Assembly (NCBI GenBank): GCA_963969595.1
Contig: OZ018408.1
Coordinates: forward strand, 9,669,823-9,733,822
Length of the DNA: 64,000 bases
Origin: Neckera pumila
Taxonomy: Eukaryota > Streptophyta > Bryopsida > Hypnales > Neckeraceae
Direction: 5' to 3'
Shown here piece by piece: positions 11,708-24,337 of this stretch. Below the pieces are notes generated by a model, which searched no databases, was not told the DNA's origin, and worked only from the letters and a program-made list of their open reading frames with translations. Made by a program: the position numbers and the translations under genes. Within the stretch, counting starts at the first letter, position 1, and each line of letters starts with the position of its first letter.

Positions 11708-11880
11708 AGGTATGAATTCAACTTTTCAAATCTTGTGTCCTACCTTGAGTTTTGAAAGTCATGCATGCAAAGGTATGAATTCAAGGCTTTTCAAATCCTT
11801 TGTCCTACCTCAAGTTTTTAAGAGTCATGCAGGGTTGCCAAAGGTACAAGTTCAACTTTTGAATCTTTGCTCTTTGTGTC
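11708..11880. repeat. Imperfect direct repeats of about 61-70 bp
   Basis: AAAGGTATGAATTCAA followed by CTTTTCAAATC, TGTCCTACCT and GTCATGC occurs at 11708 and 11769. A third, more diverged copy starts at 11839. Confidence 0.7.
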
Positions 11881-12407
11881 CGTTTGGGCTCTTGCTCTTG
11901 CCCTCTCACTATTGAAGATTTCACGGTTGTTACTGGACGTTGCTTCATTTGTTGGGTCAAATATGCTAAAACCATTCTGTTTAGTGTTGGTTTGGGCGCC
12001 GACTAAAGTGTCTCGAGTTTGCCCACTATCAAAGCTTCTTCCAAGATATTTATATCACCACTCACTTCTTGCTGCAGGAGACTCGGTTAGAAGTGTTGAT
12101 TTAAGTTGCTTGTTGATATCTGAATTTTAGAATTCAATGCTAAAAATTGACTCTAAAATTCATGCTAAAAATTGACTCTAAATTTGTGGCTGTGGATATC
12201 TAGAGCTGTAGCATGGACATTAAACCTTACTTAGCCTTGAAATTACACAATGAAAATGTAAGGAATCTTGAAGATTGTGAATAGGTAAATTAATGGGTGT
12301 GAGTATTTTAAGATTACGTACTGGTACCATTAACTGATATAGCTTCCTTTGTGATACAGTAGGAAACTCGCCAACAGAAATCTCTATAAGCTGAAATCAG
12401 CTGAATT

Positions 12408-12590
12408 AAAAAATAATAATATGAAAAATTTAAAATTAAAATTTTAAGAACTTTTTTTTTTAAATTAAATTTTTTTTTTTTTAAATTATTAAATTTTTAA
12501 ATTTTTAAATTACTATTTATTATTTAATATTTAATATTTAATATTAAAATTAAAATAAATAAATAAAAATTATATTAAAATATTTTAGAG
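12408..12590. repeat. A/T low-complexity tract
   Basis: The tract is almost pure A/T with TTTAAATTTTTAAA and TATTTAATATT words. It has no coding or clear element structure. Confidence 0.8.
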
Positions 12591-12980
12591 TATGTGAATT
12601 TATGCAATTTCTTTACTAATGGACTACTTATTAATGGCCACCCCCGATTTTGTTTAGAATATGTGAATTTATGCAATTTTTTTATTAACTTTGGTGACAC
12701 TAAGTGATCTCCATTTGAATTATACTTTTTGTGATATAATCAATGGAATTGGTTATTTTCAGATGGTCGTTATAATGACCTTGACCTTTAAGAATTGGGA
12801 TATTTATATATATTTTGCGGGTTTGTAGTTGGAGTGTGAGTAGGTCTTTGCAAAGGGGATTTGTATTTAGGACGCAGCTGAAGTTGGCTACTCACTCACG
12901 ACTTCACCAATATGCTTATTTATTCAAGGAAGAAGAACAATGACGGAGGATTGTTTAGAGCATCAACTCTTGGGTCTTAG

Positions 12981-13440
12981 CCTTTTGGACCAAGTCCTGC
13001 TCCATTGTTTGGGTCGAATTTGTTTGGCAACACAAGCACTTTTAGTTCATTGTTTGATCAAACAAACCCCTTGTGGCTAACGCAGTCATTGGTATGATTC
13101 TTATATACTTCTCATGCTTGACAAGTTTTGGATTTGGTTGTGTGGCTTATGGTATTTGCTATGTTACCAACTCTAGCAACAACAATAGCAATAATAAGGA
13201 AACTAATATTGTGACATTCATACTTGGAATTTTATGTGAGTTTGTATTAGGTTTAGGTCAAGTTTTAGCGTGCTTGTATTATTTTTAGACTCAACAATTT
13301 ACTTTTGTTTTTTCTTAATTTTGTGTTGTGTGGTGTAGTGGATTCTAGCCACTATCTCTATTTTGTGGATTTGGACCAATTCCTGCTGGCCAAATTCCAG
13401 CACAAACTAATCCAAATTTGCAAACTCCTCAATAAGGTAG
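12981..13440 (+). pseudogene. Further FG-nucleoporin-like exons
   Basis: After an acceptor-like CTTAG at 12976-12980 the frame reads PFGPSPAPLFGSNLFGNTST and FSSLFDQTNP, with FG/LFG units as in the N-terminal GLFG/FG region of NUP98. Near 13365-13433 a second segment reads GFGPIPAGQIPAQTNPNLQT before a stop. Between them an ORF at 13073-13288 (71 aa, hydrophobic, Asn-rich middle) is probably incidental. Probably the same decayed locus as 10739-10920. Confidence 0.4.
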
Positions 13441-13798
13441 AATCCTCAAAACCTAAGATAGTCATGTGGTTCTAGTTTGAGTTCCTTTAGCACATTCAAT
13501 CAATTATGATTTATTGGTTTTATAAGCCAATATTGTTTTCTTTGGATATAGTTGCATTTGTTGGAGTTAGGAATTGATTTTTTAATGTCTATTGGTATTT
13601 TTTGTTTGGTCTTGTGATTGCAACGTTTTAGAGGTTTTGCTTTGGTCCTACGACAAATGCTGCCAATCATTTTGTAATGGTGTTTTTTTGGATATACCTT
13701 ATTTTTTGGTTTTGCTATTTTCTATGTATGTAAATTGTTGCCTAGTTTAGGCTATACTCAATGTTTGTAAATGTTGGTGGTCAAGGTTAGGGTGCATA

Positions 13799-16700
13799 AT
13801 GTCATTCAAGGTTAAACTATTCTCCTTGGAGCACGAATGGAGCATTCCAAAGAAGATTGGTCCGATTATTGCAAAAGAAGGCGAGTCCTATGCCAACCTC
13901 CGGATCAGGTTGGAAGATGCAGATGTGGTAGATTGGCCATTCCTATTTTGGGATGTAGAAGACAAAGTGAAGATTAACGTGAAGCTTGAGAAGCTGAACA
14001 CCATCTTGCCAGAGATGTATGTCATTCCCATAGAGTTTGAAGCTGCTGATGTTTGTAAGCGTCATCGTGTCGGGGAAGAATCCTTTGTCTTCAAATCGGC
14101 TCCATCTGAGGCTACAGAAGTTGAGGGTGTTGCTTGCCAATATGTTGTTGTTGAGGGTGTTGCTTGTGAAGATGCTGCTGTTGAAGGTATTCCAGTAAAT
14201 CCAGCAGCTTGCTCTAGGGTCAGTTCTTCAGAATCTAGATCATTGCTAAAATCGCTTTTAATTCCAAAAGAAGTTATGGAGTTTTATTTTAAAGGGGAGG
14301 AGAAATTGAGGAACGATCTTAAGCAGATTTCCTTTAAAGACCACAATTGGTCCTTGAAGTCTTGGGATCAAGATGGGATTGGAATCCTCAAGGTTTATTG
14401 TGAGGAATGCTGCAAAGATATTGGGAGTGGAAGTGGTGGTCATACAAAAATCACTGCTTCGAATTTGTTCTCAAATTTTTGCAAAAGCCATTTAATGTCA
14501 AATGGACACATACATAGTTGATGTAGACGGAAGGGTGTAGATTTTTGTAATCACCCTCAGTCAGCTGCACCAAAAGGAAAGACAATTATATTGACTGCTG
14601 CAGATCACAAAGTTTTGATAGATGAGGGTGTCAAAGCTGTAGATGGTGTCAATCAGAGTGTTTTATCTGACCCTACTCCCTTTGTGGTGGTTGGAGACCC
14701 TGATTGTGCTGAGGTTAAAAGCTTCTGGTTTAAGGTTAAATGCACTTATTGTGGGGATTTTTTTCAATTATGTCCTCCCAAAAAAAACCTTGAAGCTAAC
14801 CTCAGGAACCACCTTGGTGGTACAAAACATGAGAAAGCGTTAGAAGATGCTCATAATGCCAAGAACACAAATCCAGCATTAACCACTGGCAAGAAAGGAA
14901 GGCCAGCTCAAAAATCAAGTAGTGTTGTCAATTCAAACCAAAAGAATTTGCATGTGTGGTTCAAAAATGGTGGAGGCGGTAATCAAGAAGGTAAATCTCC
15001 CTTGTTGGACCGTTCTCATTTGCTTGGATTAATGTGTTGGAGGTTTAGAGGACCTACTTGTGTTTATGTTGGCAATACTTATGTTGTGGATTGTTTGCTT
15101 GATGACCCACATCATGGTGTCAATTGGTATCCTGAATCCCATCTTCTTCAGTCATTTCAAATAAATGACAAGTCTGTCAATGTAAAAGGTACATTTAGGC
15201 ATAAGGAATGTGCTCGGTTTAGTACATCTGGCAATTCCTTCCCTGATTTCTACTGCAATTTTTGTAGTCGAATTTGGTTGGAGCAGGATTTCAGGATGCG
15301 TGTAGTACGTGAGGATAGAGCCTTAGAAAAGCGGGGTACTAAGGGTACAGACTGGGGACGCAGATTGGGATATTTGCAAGTGAATGAATTGTCAAGTCAT
15401 AGTAGGGTAATCACTAAGAAATTGAGGCTTGAAAAAATGTATCATTGGGCAGCAAAAGCACGCATTGTGCAATTGCGGGTTAAAAGGCCTACCTTAAAAG
15501 AGGTTGCAAAAGAAGCCTCTAGTCAACATAATTTGGTTAAATTTTGTAATGACATCATTTCTGCTCATAGGTCAGGGGCATTTGGGGGGAAGCCTGCTCT
15601 TTGGGATTTCATGAGGGATGTTGCATCCAACCTAACTAGGGATAAATCGGGATATAGGTTTTCAAGTAATACAAAGTATTTTGGCCAAGCTATGAAAATA
15701 TATGGAGGAAGGAGGATGTGTGATCTGTTCTCACTAAACTTTTTTGGTCCAACATTTAACACAATAAAAAGGGAAAATAAGAAGGGTGTGCAATTCATTC
15801 CTGGAGAGCATGCCAAGATTTTTGCCTCAGTGGCAGAAATATACAAAGATGCAAAGGACCTCCATGGGATTGTAGGACCGGTACCTGTTATACTAGCAAA
15901 AGATGAAACAAAGGTTACATCAAGGGTCACTTGGGAGTAGAAATTTGATACCTTGGTTGCGTTTTGTGGGGTAATGGCATATCATGTATGTAAGTCATCA
16001 TTTAAGCCAGTTGTAGGGGCTGGAGAGGTTGTATAATAAGATTGTTGATAGTTTCGTACTTACAAGGTGGGAGGGTTTGCCAGGGTGATTATAGTGAATC
16101 CACTACACGACAAATTGCCGCGACTTGTTTTGGTGGTTTGCAATACATGTAATTGTTTTGACTCCTCATGGGTTTGAAAGCAATGGGGATTGATTGACCA
16201 ATTGTGGGATAAAGAGTGCAAGGAATCAGTTGGGCCAATTGTAGGCCATGCAAGTGATGGTGATTCAAGAAGGCGCCAATTGATGTTGGAGGATTATAAG
16301 ATTACATTTGGAACACGATTGAAGGTGAATTGGGATGGTTGGCTGTTGACAGCAAGATTAGATGATATGGGTGATGCATTTGGTCTTCATGACCAAGACT
16401 ACATCCACAACGGGAAGAAGTTAGTGAATCCAATGGATTCCCCTGTAAGAATCCTCCAACTAAGTGGTGATGTTGCTTGTCTTCAGCATTTAGATCTTGT
16501 GTATAACAAATTCACATTTGATGAACATGGGCTAAAGATAGAAGATATAGACAGGAGGGACAGGCAAAATTGGGCATCTGCCCAACACATTTGCCAAAGA
16601 AAGATCCGGATATGCTTAGCTAAGTTGAGGACTACACCTGATGTTCATCTAGAGCGCACTTTGGATACAGAGATGTACTTGGAAGTAAGTGCAAATTACA

Positions 16701-18057
16701 TAGATATTTTTGCTTCTCCTACACTTGATTTGAGATCCAGATTAGTTCTTGCTGCAAAAGTTTCTTTCTTTTTTGCCTTTGGAAGCTTTGGCTCCAACAT
16801 GGTGACCATTCAGTTTTTGGGAATTATCAAAAACCTAATGCATCTGAGAACTTTGTGTCTCAGCAATGTTTTATTGATGTGCAGCTCTCTTGTCATTTTG
16901 TGGTTTTATTAGTAACTCACTTTAGGGACAAATATCTCCATTTGCCGGTTCCTCTCCATCTTACAGGTAGTGATTCTTGTGAAATCTTTTTCTCTAAAAT
17001 TGGTGGCATGGTAGGGTTAGAAAAGGCTTATGATTTTCATGACTTAGTGGGTTCTACAAATACTTTGAATCGATTGGCAGGTATTGAGTATGGCAACAAT
17101 GGATTAAAGTTTGGACGGGTGCACAACAAGATGGAGAATGTGTGGGCCAAACTGCACCCTTTAGAGGGTGCTAAAACTCCTTGTGACTTGGGAGACTATA
17201 GTCTTATTAGTGATGATGAACAAGTCATTACAGCATTGCAAGAGGGCTCTAGAGAAGCCAAAAAACTCTTGCGAATACTGAATATGGCCCTTTCAAGTAT
17301 AGCCAAAAAAAAAGAATGGTTTCTGACCCCATGGAAGTTTGAAAAAACTGATAGTAAACACTTAGCATTTGTGCCAAGCAGATCACCTATTGCTGGTGAA
17401 GATGGTGACTTAGAGGTCCTTCGAGAGGCCCTACAGATGCCACCCATTGTGGATTCTGAAGATCATGGTGGGAATTCTGACCTTAATTCTGTCCTTGAAG
17501 ATGTTTTAGAAGATGAATTTGTAGATGACAGTCTTGATTCTTTGGCATTACTTGAAAATGAGACCCGCGATGTTTTCAATGAAATGTTAGACTCCCAAGA
17601 AGTGCAAGTGTCTACTATGGTTATCCCAGACCAGATTGTGCCTGTAGTTGAATTTGGAGGTTGTCAAATTTATAAATCTACTCTAGTGTCACAATTGAAT
17701 GGAAATCCTTTTCTTTCCAAAGATAGGTTGACAAGGGTGCGTAATTCAATTTATTTTAATAACAGTAAAGACTACATTTCAGCTGCTACTTCTACTAACA
17801 CATGTCTGTTAGGGCTTGGTTCTGACTGTGGTATTTTTTTCTTACAAAGAAGCACCTTAACAAAGTCTTCTACTGTAAAGTCTGCTTTGAAAAGGAAAAG
17901 GGGGCAAGGTAAACAAATTGGGGCACCTTCTAGTATACTTCAGGGTGTAGATGAAGGAACTTGGTGGGTTGGTCGGGTTCAAAAAATGAGAAGACGAGTT
18001 GGGACAAAGTGGGGCTTATCTAGACAACCAATTGACCTCATGAATCGACCTATTTGA
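13799..18057 (+). pseudogene. Large transposase-like gene, superfamily unassigned, broken
   Basis: A single ~1,400-residue protein can be followed. It opens with MSFKVKLFSLEHEWSIPK and a conserved-looking N domain (EDADVVDWPFLFWDVED). A CxxC segment (VYCEECCKDI) follows, then a BED-like finger (KCTYCGDFF with H..H near 14812-14830) and a second CxxC pair (DFYCNFCSRIW). The C-terminal half has acidic landmarks spaced like a DDE/D RNase H core: VILAKDETKV (about 15890), GHASDGDSRRRQLM (about 16240) and LTGSDSCEIFFSKIGGM (about 16960). A basic end (KRKRGQGK) finishes it. Frame 2 runs from 13799 with TGA at 14519, TAG at 15938, a disrupted patch near 16033-16050 and TGA at 16175. A frameshift in the T-rich run near 16770 moves to frame 1, which is open to TGA at 18055-18057. 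Catalytic residues are inferred, not proven; TIRs were not found. An alternative is a domesticated gene that later decayed. Confidence 0.6.
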
Positions 18058-18339
18058 ACCAACAAGAAAGGTATTTCTTCACCTTCTTCTATGGTACTAC
18101 TTAATTGGTTTAGCAAGGCCCCTGGACATTTGAAATATAAGTACGACCATTCAAACCACAAATAGATAGATAGGGATTCCATAATTTCAACTGTAACTTT
18201 AACATATAATGCAAATTCTAAAAAATTATGCAAATTCCATAATCTTTTGCTTAAAACAACATTCCATACTCTTTTGCTTAAAATTGTGTTAATGTCTAAA
18301 ATAGGTGAGCAGTTTTGGATATAAAATTGTGTTGGGCTA

Positions 18340-18880
18340 TGCTTGTAATGTAATTTATCGTGTGTATGAATAAATTGGATCCTAAACCATTGCAATCATA
18401 TATCCAGATTTCATATATGCTCTCCTTGCTTGTCATGTTCTTATGAAATTGTATATTTTCATGTTGTACTACTTGGTGCTTTGCATAGTTTTAATGTCAT
18501 GAGTGTTTGATGTTTGGCTAATGTTGCTTGTTCCTCTCTATACTAGGTTGCTTAGAATACATGGCATTGAATTTACAAAACTAGAGTTGAATTGCATTTT
18601 CTTACTTGTTAAAATTATCATGTGTATGAATAAATTGGATCCTAAACCATTGCAAATGCATATATATAGATTGAATATATGCTCTCCTTACTTGTCATGT
18701 TCTTATGTGAAATTCAAATTTTCATGTTGTACTACTTGGTGCTTTCATAGTTTTAATGTCATGAATGTTTGATGTTTGGCTAATATTGCTTGTTCTTCTC
18801 TATACTAGGTTGTTTAGAATATATGGTATACACTTTACAAAACTAGGGTTGAATTGCACATTCTTGTTATCATCTGAAAT
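18340..18880. repeat. Two-copy tandem duplication, period 260 bp
   Basis: TGTGTATGAATAAATTGGAT starts at 18361 and again at 18621. Similarity continues through CATGTTGTACTACTTGGTGC and CTCTATACTAGGTTG. It lies just after the transposase-like gene and could be part of that element's 3' flank. Confidence 0.85.
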
Positions 18881-19012
18881 TGTACATTTGTACCATGCCA
18901 TTGCATATATCAACAAAATTAAGTATAAATGAAAGACATTGGTTTTATGGTTTATATTGTATGTGTCTGAAAAGACTGAATACATATATTTTATATGTAA
19001 GATAGCCCAATT

Positions 19013-19178
19013 ATAAAACTTGCCTAAAGAATTTATGAAAAATCATAGGGTAATGAAAATATGCCTCTAGTAGCTTTTTATATAAAAATAGGATCATCTT
19101 AAATACAATTATAAAGGTAAATAGCCCCACATCAAATACCCTCTTAATTCAGGTGTATACCTTAAATTATAGGGAGTG
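19013..19178 (-). repeat. Dispersed repeat R, copy 1 (inverted relative to 62.66 kb)
   Basis: The reverse complement contains GGTATACACCTGAATTAAG, then GGGTATTTGATGTGGGGC, and matches 62660-62830 over about 165 bp with a few small gaps. The nature of the repeat is unknown. Confidence 0.75.
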
Positions 19179-20186
19179 ATCTCCCCGGGAAGTTCTTTGA
19201 TCGAGAGCATATATTGCAAAAGAGAACAAATCCTTTTACAATTCTTCACATTAAAGCTACCATAAATCTCAATAAATAAGCTCTAAAATTTTATTAAATC
19301 CAAAATCATGTTGGATTTGCGTGGCCCGTGCCAGCTTTTGGCATCTTGTTCTCTACTAAAGACCTTTGAGTTTTCCAATCTGAACATTCTATGGCCAAAG
19401 GCTCCACATTGCAAAGCATTTTTGGTGTTGAAGAATATAACAACTAAATTACCATAATTGAGTTGAAGCGGTGGGGAGTTTTTAGCTCCAAAAATCTGAT
19501 TTTGAAAATGAATGATTAGGATTTTTCTATTCAAGATTTTGTGCAAGGGTGTCTATTGCAAATCTTGATTTTCTAGAGTTGAAGACTCTTGGAAATGAGA
19601 CTCAAAAACACAAAAACTTAGTAAGAAAAAAAATCACATTAGAAGTTCATTTAAAGAAAATGTACAATAGCTTTTGAGAAGTTGGAAATTGATTGGAGTG
19701 CTTCTTTGAATTCCACAAAATGGCACCATCCCCAAGCAGTTGACGAGGGAAGACACCCCAGCATTTTTTATTTTTGATGACGTGTTAAAATTAAAAATAC
19801 TTCATGCAAATTCACATTTCTCATGGATTTTTACAAAAGGGCATATTTGCAACTTTTGCCCCTATTTTTTTTGGCAAATGAAACGCAAATTCTAAGAAAA
19901 TTTACAAAGTTATAACCCCGGGCACCCAATTTGCAGCATTTCAAGGTGGAGAGCATTAGAACCCACTTGTTGTGCTTTTTGATATTTCATCAAGGGTTTG
20001 AATGGAAGTGTACTTACAATGAATGAACTTACGACGATCACAATCATTTTGGTTTCAACTAAAGCACATCTTGAAAGTTTTGTTGACAAATGCCATGGTG
20101 GTGGGAGAACCGTGCAATGTGAGCCCCGATTACCAAAGGTTTGGAAGTAGCACTACAAAGTAGACTAGCAAGGAGTGGGGTGATGC
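19179..20186. other. No gene recognised
   Basis: This is AT-rich DNA without a supported ORF. A short motif near 19728-19760 (CAGTTGACGAGG, CACCCCAGCA) recurs at 20575-20600, suggesting a partially duplicated dispersed repeat. Confidence 0.5.
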
Positions 20187-20461
20187 CATAAGAGGGGTTT
20201 GAGGGGCCTTAGGAGACTGTTTCAGGTTCATTCCCCATTCTGCCTAGATTCGGTGAACGGCGGTACAGGCTTGTCAGAATTTTTTTTTTTTTTTTTTTAA
20301 ATTTTTTTTTACCAAAATATCATTTTAAGCAAAAAAATCAAAAATCAAAAATGACGTGGCAGTCGCCGTACCACGTCAGCCAGCTGCTGCAGCTATGTTC
20401 CCGCAGTCTGGGAACATAGGGGAACTCGCAGTCTTTCAACAACCCGAAATCCCCTCTTATG
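20187..20461. mobile_element. T-family MITE, copy 2
   Basis: Ends are CATAAGAGGGGTTTGAGGGG and the mirrored AAATCCCCTCTTATG. The interior matches copy 1 in order: ACTGTTTCAGG, GATTCGGTGAACG, a T-run, TACCAAAATATCATTTTAAG, TGACGTGGCAGTCG...CCACGTCAGCC, and a hairpin with 10-bp arms at 20393-20402/20410-20419. It has no coding capacity. Confidence 0.75.
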
Positions 20462-20629
20462 TCAAGGGCGGTTTGGGGCGTAGTGAGGGGTGCCACCACG
20501 GGTCCATACACATTAAAATGGAAGTTCTGCCCTATATCATCAAATGACATGCCAGGTGTCTTGATGGAAGAGGAAAGGCACCCCAGCAGTTGATGAGGGC
20601 CAATGTAATTCCCAGATCAATCCAAGGTC

Positions 20630-20795
20630 AATTCCACCACTAAGAAGATCAAATTTTGAAGGCATGTTCACAATGAGGGCAATTTTACTACAAGGGCAAT
20701 TTTAATGCAGGTGTAATTCCACCACTAAGAAGGTCGAACTTCAAGGGCATTTTCAAAATGAGGGCATTTTTACTACATGGGCATTTTTAATGCGC
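20630..20795. repeat. Two-copy tandem repeat of about 82 bp
   Basis: ATTCCACCACTAAGAAG, GAGGGCAATTTTACTACA and GGGCAATTTTAATGC recur in order, second copy from about 20714. Confidence 0.85.
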
Positions 20796-20808
20796 GGGTG
20801 TATTGATA

Positions 20809-21015
20809 TCATGCTGCGCTAGGAGGACAAGAGCCATCCGTATCAAGAACGCCACGTTCTTCACAAACAAGGGCTCTTGGGGACGCCATAGAAAGACCAT
20901 CGACTGCATTGAGAAGAAGTAGGCTCCGTACTTCTTCAAGCTTCGACCTAGTGCCGTAGAGATCAAGGAGAGTCTGGCCTCCAACGGCCATAACATAGTT
21001 CCACTTTAGTACCAT
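20809..21015 (-). other. Short ORF with weak PPR-like character
   Basis: The 68-codon frame reads MAVGGQTLLDLYGTRSKLEE followed by VRSLLLLNAVDGLS, which loosely recalls a pentatricopeptide helix pair (LLDLYGKxxxLEEARxL). The block is GC-richer than its surroundings. One partial motif is too little to call a PPR gene. Confidence 0.2.
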
Positions 21016-21065
21016 AGTACGACAATCATAGTGTAGATTTGATTGGTTTTGTATTGGATTTTATC

Positions 21066-21090
21066 GATATATATATATATATATATATAT
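21066..21090. repeat. (AT)n microsatellite
   Basis: About twelve uninterrupted AT units. Confidence 0.95.
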
Positions 21091-21700
21091 GTGGATTGAT
21101 TGTGCGAAACTTGGACTTCAGAAGTTAAATGCCACCCAAGACTTCTAAGTCTCCAAAAACTAGCAAGGTTCTGTGGTATAAGGGAGGGGGATCGAACACA
21201 TCCCGACTGTTGCCGCCAGCCTTCCCCACCGCTTCAATTCCTATATTTACTATATAATAATAATATTATATTATAACATAATTGCACAGTTATTATATAA
21301 GTAGTTGTTATATAACGTAATAGAATTAATAATATTTTTTTCTTAAATTCATTCAATGACTATACTAGTCAATTTCTGAACCAATTCATGTCCATTTCAC
21401 AACCATTTATAGGGTCCATTCTTAATGCCCACTCTGTTTTATAGCCTCCTATTTTATTCCCTCTCTTCTAATTTTTAGATGAGAAGCAATCAATTCTAGT
21501 GTATGTCAAGCTTGACCTTTACTTTTTCCCCCAAATAAACCATATTTGAAGGGGACCTTTGTGTTACTACATGCTATATTTTCTCTTGGGATTAGCAATT
21601 GTCATAGCTTACTTATTGCTTTTGCAAATTTTGTGACTTGTGATTGGTTGGAAGTATATTTACTGAGTTGTATTATTGAGTATTCAAGTGGCCATCCCCT

Positions 21701-22634
21701 TTAACCCCTATAGGCCCAAGGCCTTTTTTCTGCCAAAAAACACCAAAAACTGTCATTTTTATAGCAAAGAGTTAAAAAATTTGAAAAAAGTTTTTTTTGC
21801 ACATCTAACTATAGGATCTTACACCTAACTAGTATAAGAATGTGTGGAAAAAATTTCAGAATTTTTGACAATATAGATTGCAAGATATCTGCGTTTAAAG
21901 TGAAAAAAATAAGTTTTTCAGTACATTGTGGGACTAGTTTTTATGACTTTGAACATTTTTAAATTAAACTTTTTGCACTATAAAGTTTTGAGCTTTAAAT
22001 CTTTATAGTAGAAAATTGAGTTGAGAATCCAAGAGGAAAAAAAGAGTCCAAAAAACTTAATTTTCATTCTTAAAAAATTGTAAATAGAAGTAGATACGAG
22101 ATAGAAGGAAAATCTAAAATATTAATATCTTTTATATAGAATTAAAAAAGCACTAATTTCAATGTTGAAATTGTTCTAGCAAAAAAACTAAACCTTGTGG
22201 AACTTTTATTTCTGAAAAAATATTAAAATTGCATTCAAAAATGAATCCTACAAGTTATTTTTTTCAGGAAGATGCTCTAAGAGTCTAAGTGCCCGAAAAA
22301 CAAGATTGTCCATAACTTTCTCATAAAAAATCCAAATGAAATGAATAAAAGCTTTCTAGATAGAAAAAAATATAATCTATAAGAAAAAAAATTTTAAAAG
22401 AAAAAGAAAAAAATTGCAAATTTTTTTTGCTGCCCCCTGTCCCTTGTTTTGAGCTTTTTAGGGCATAATCTTTTTTTCGGGCATCGATTGAAAAAAATTC
22501 ATATTTCCAAGAAGCTTAGCAATTTTTCTATCTTCACAAAAAGTTTTGGAAAATCATGACAAAAATTCAGTTTGTAGGTTCCTGCCTGAAATTCCATTTG
22601 TCCCCTAAAGGGACAATGGGCTTTTAGGGGTTAA
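21701..22634 (+). mobile_element. piggyBac-like non-autonomous element, copy 1 (TTAA-bounded, 934 bp)
   Basis: It starts TTAACCCCTATAGGCCCAAG and ends CTTTTAGGGGTTAA, giving short inverted ends CCCCTAaAGG flanked by TTAA on both sides. The interior shares ordered landmarks with the other copies: CTGCCAAAAAACACCAAAAA near the left, AGAATGTGTGGAAAAAATTT, GCAAGATATCTGCGTTTAAA, AAGATTGTCCATAACTTTCTC, and a CATTTGTCCCC near the right. No ORF above about 80 codons is credible, so mobilisation would need a transposase encoded elsewhere. Confidence 0.85.
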
Positions 22635-22878
22635 ATTAGACAGATCTTGATTGAAGCAACAATTTGTTTGAAGGACTGTTGGAGATGCTCTTACCCCTGA
22701 AACTCACATGGGGGACCACTGGATTCAACCTTGTGATAAGTGACTTAGGGCCTCGTTACATGTATTGGTGGAGGGTGCGTTCACCAATATTGGAATATAG
22801 AAAGCAATTTTATGTCCCTTCTATAGTGTGGAATGCATTGAGATTAATGGAACTCATTCTCCTACTTTTCCATATACT

Positions 22879-23022
22879 AATGACTATTGAAACTCTTCTT
22901 GTCTTCTAGTATTTTTTTTACCATCAGGCTTTACACGTAAGTCCACCCTTAATGATTATTGAAGCTCTTCTTGTCTATTAGTACTTTTTTGCCCATTGGG
23001 CTTTACGTGTAAGTCTACTCTT
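22879..23022. repeat. Two-copy tandem repeat of about 73 bp
   Basis: AATGACTATTGAAACTCTTC and AATGATTATTGAAGCTCTTC begin two consecutive units that also share GGGCTTTACGTGTAAGTC-like ends. Confidence 0.8.
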
Positions 23023-23033
23023 AGGTAAGGAAG

Positions 23034-23544
<511 letters not shown>

Positions 23545-24337
23545 TGATGATCTATTGTGCATTTATGTAGATCAATATCATTTTGGTTCAATTGCCAAAA
23601 CAACCTCTTCCATCTATTGATTTGAAGGTCAAGTATGCTAAGACAATTGTGGTATTTCGTACTTTATTGGAAAGAGCTGATGTTCAACTCAATTCAAATA
23701 AATAAAATGTGCAGTATATTTGTGGATGACAATAACATTGCAATCTTAATCCCAACAAAATCAAAAAATCATTGTAACTTCTAAATATATGTACATCCAT
23801 GATTCAATTTTCTTTAGCTTAAGTGACCAATGTTTCTATTTCTAGGGGTTATCTTTGTAGTTTCAAAAGAACACTCTTATTTAGTTCTTCACCAAAATAA
23901 TCATCTATTCAATGCTACCAATCGTAACAGTCTCAATCAATGATTACAATGATCTTGCAACATCTCCTTCATGATATGATGACTATAAAGATGTCACGTG
24001 TGAATCACATAATTAATTATCTTTATGATGTTTTCTAAACACTTTTGTAACATCTAATTTGGTTGAAAACTCTTATAGGAACATATTGAAATAGCATCAT
24101 GAACAGCAAGTGTATAGAGATGACACCTAATCCCCCAACTTTCTTTGCATCACATGAACAAAGGCCTATTCAACAAAAAGTGCAACCACCCATTTCACGC
24201 TCCCTTTATTTGGTGCTTGAATGGCAACCTTCCTCACCCAAAACCACCACAAGCTCTCAAGTGCAACCAATGAGAATTGAAAAGGTAGTGGTATAATCAC
24301 CTATTACCAAGGAATTTTGAATACCAACTTGTTACAA
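23545..24337. other. AT-rich intergenic DNA, nothing recognised
   Basis: There is no supported ORF, element end or repeat partner. Confidence 0.55.

Noticed and set aside
20809..21015. PPR protein
   Set aside because: Only one partial, imperfect helix-pair-like stretch is present; listed as a weak ORF only.
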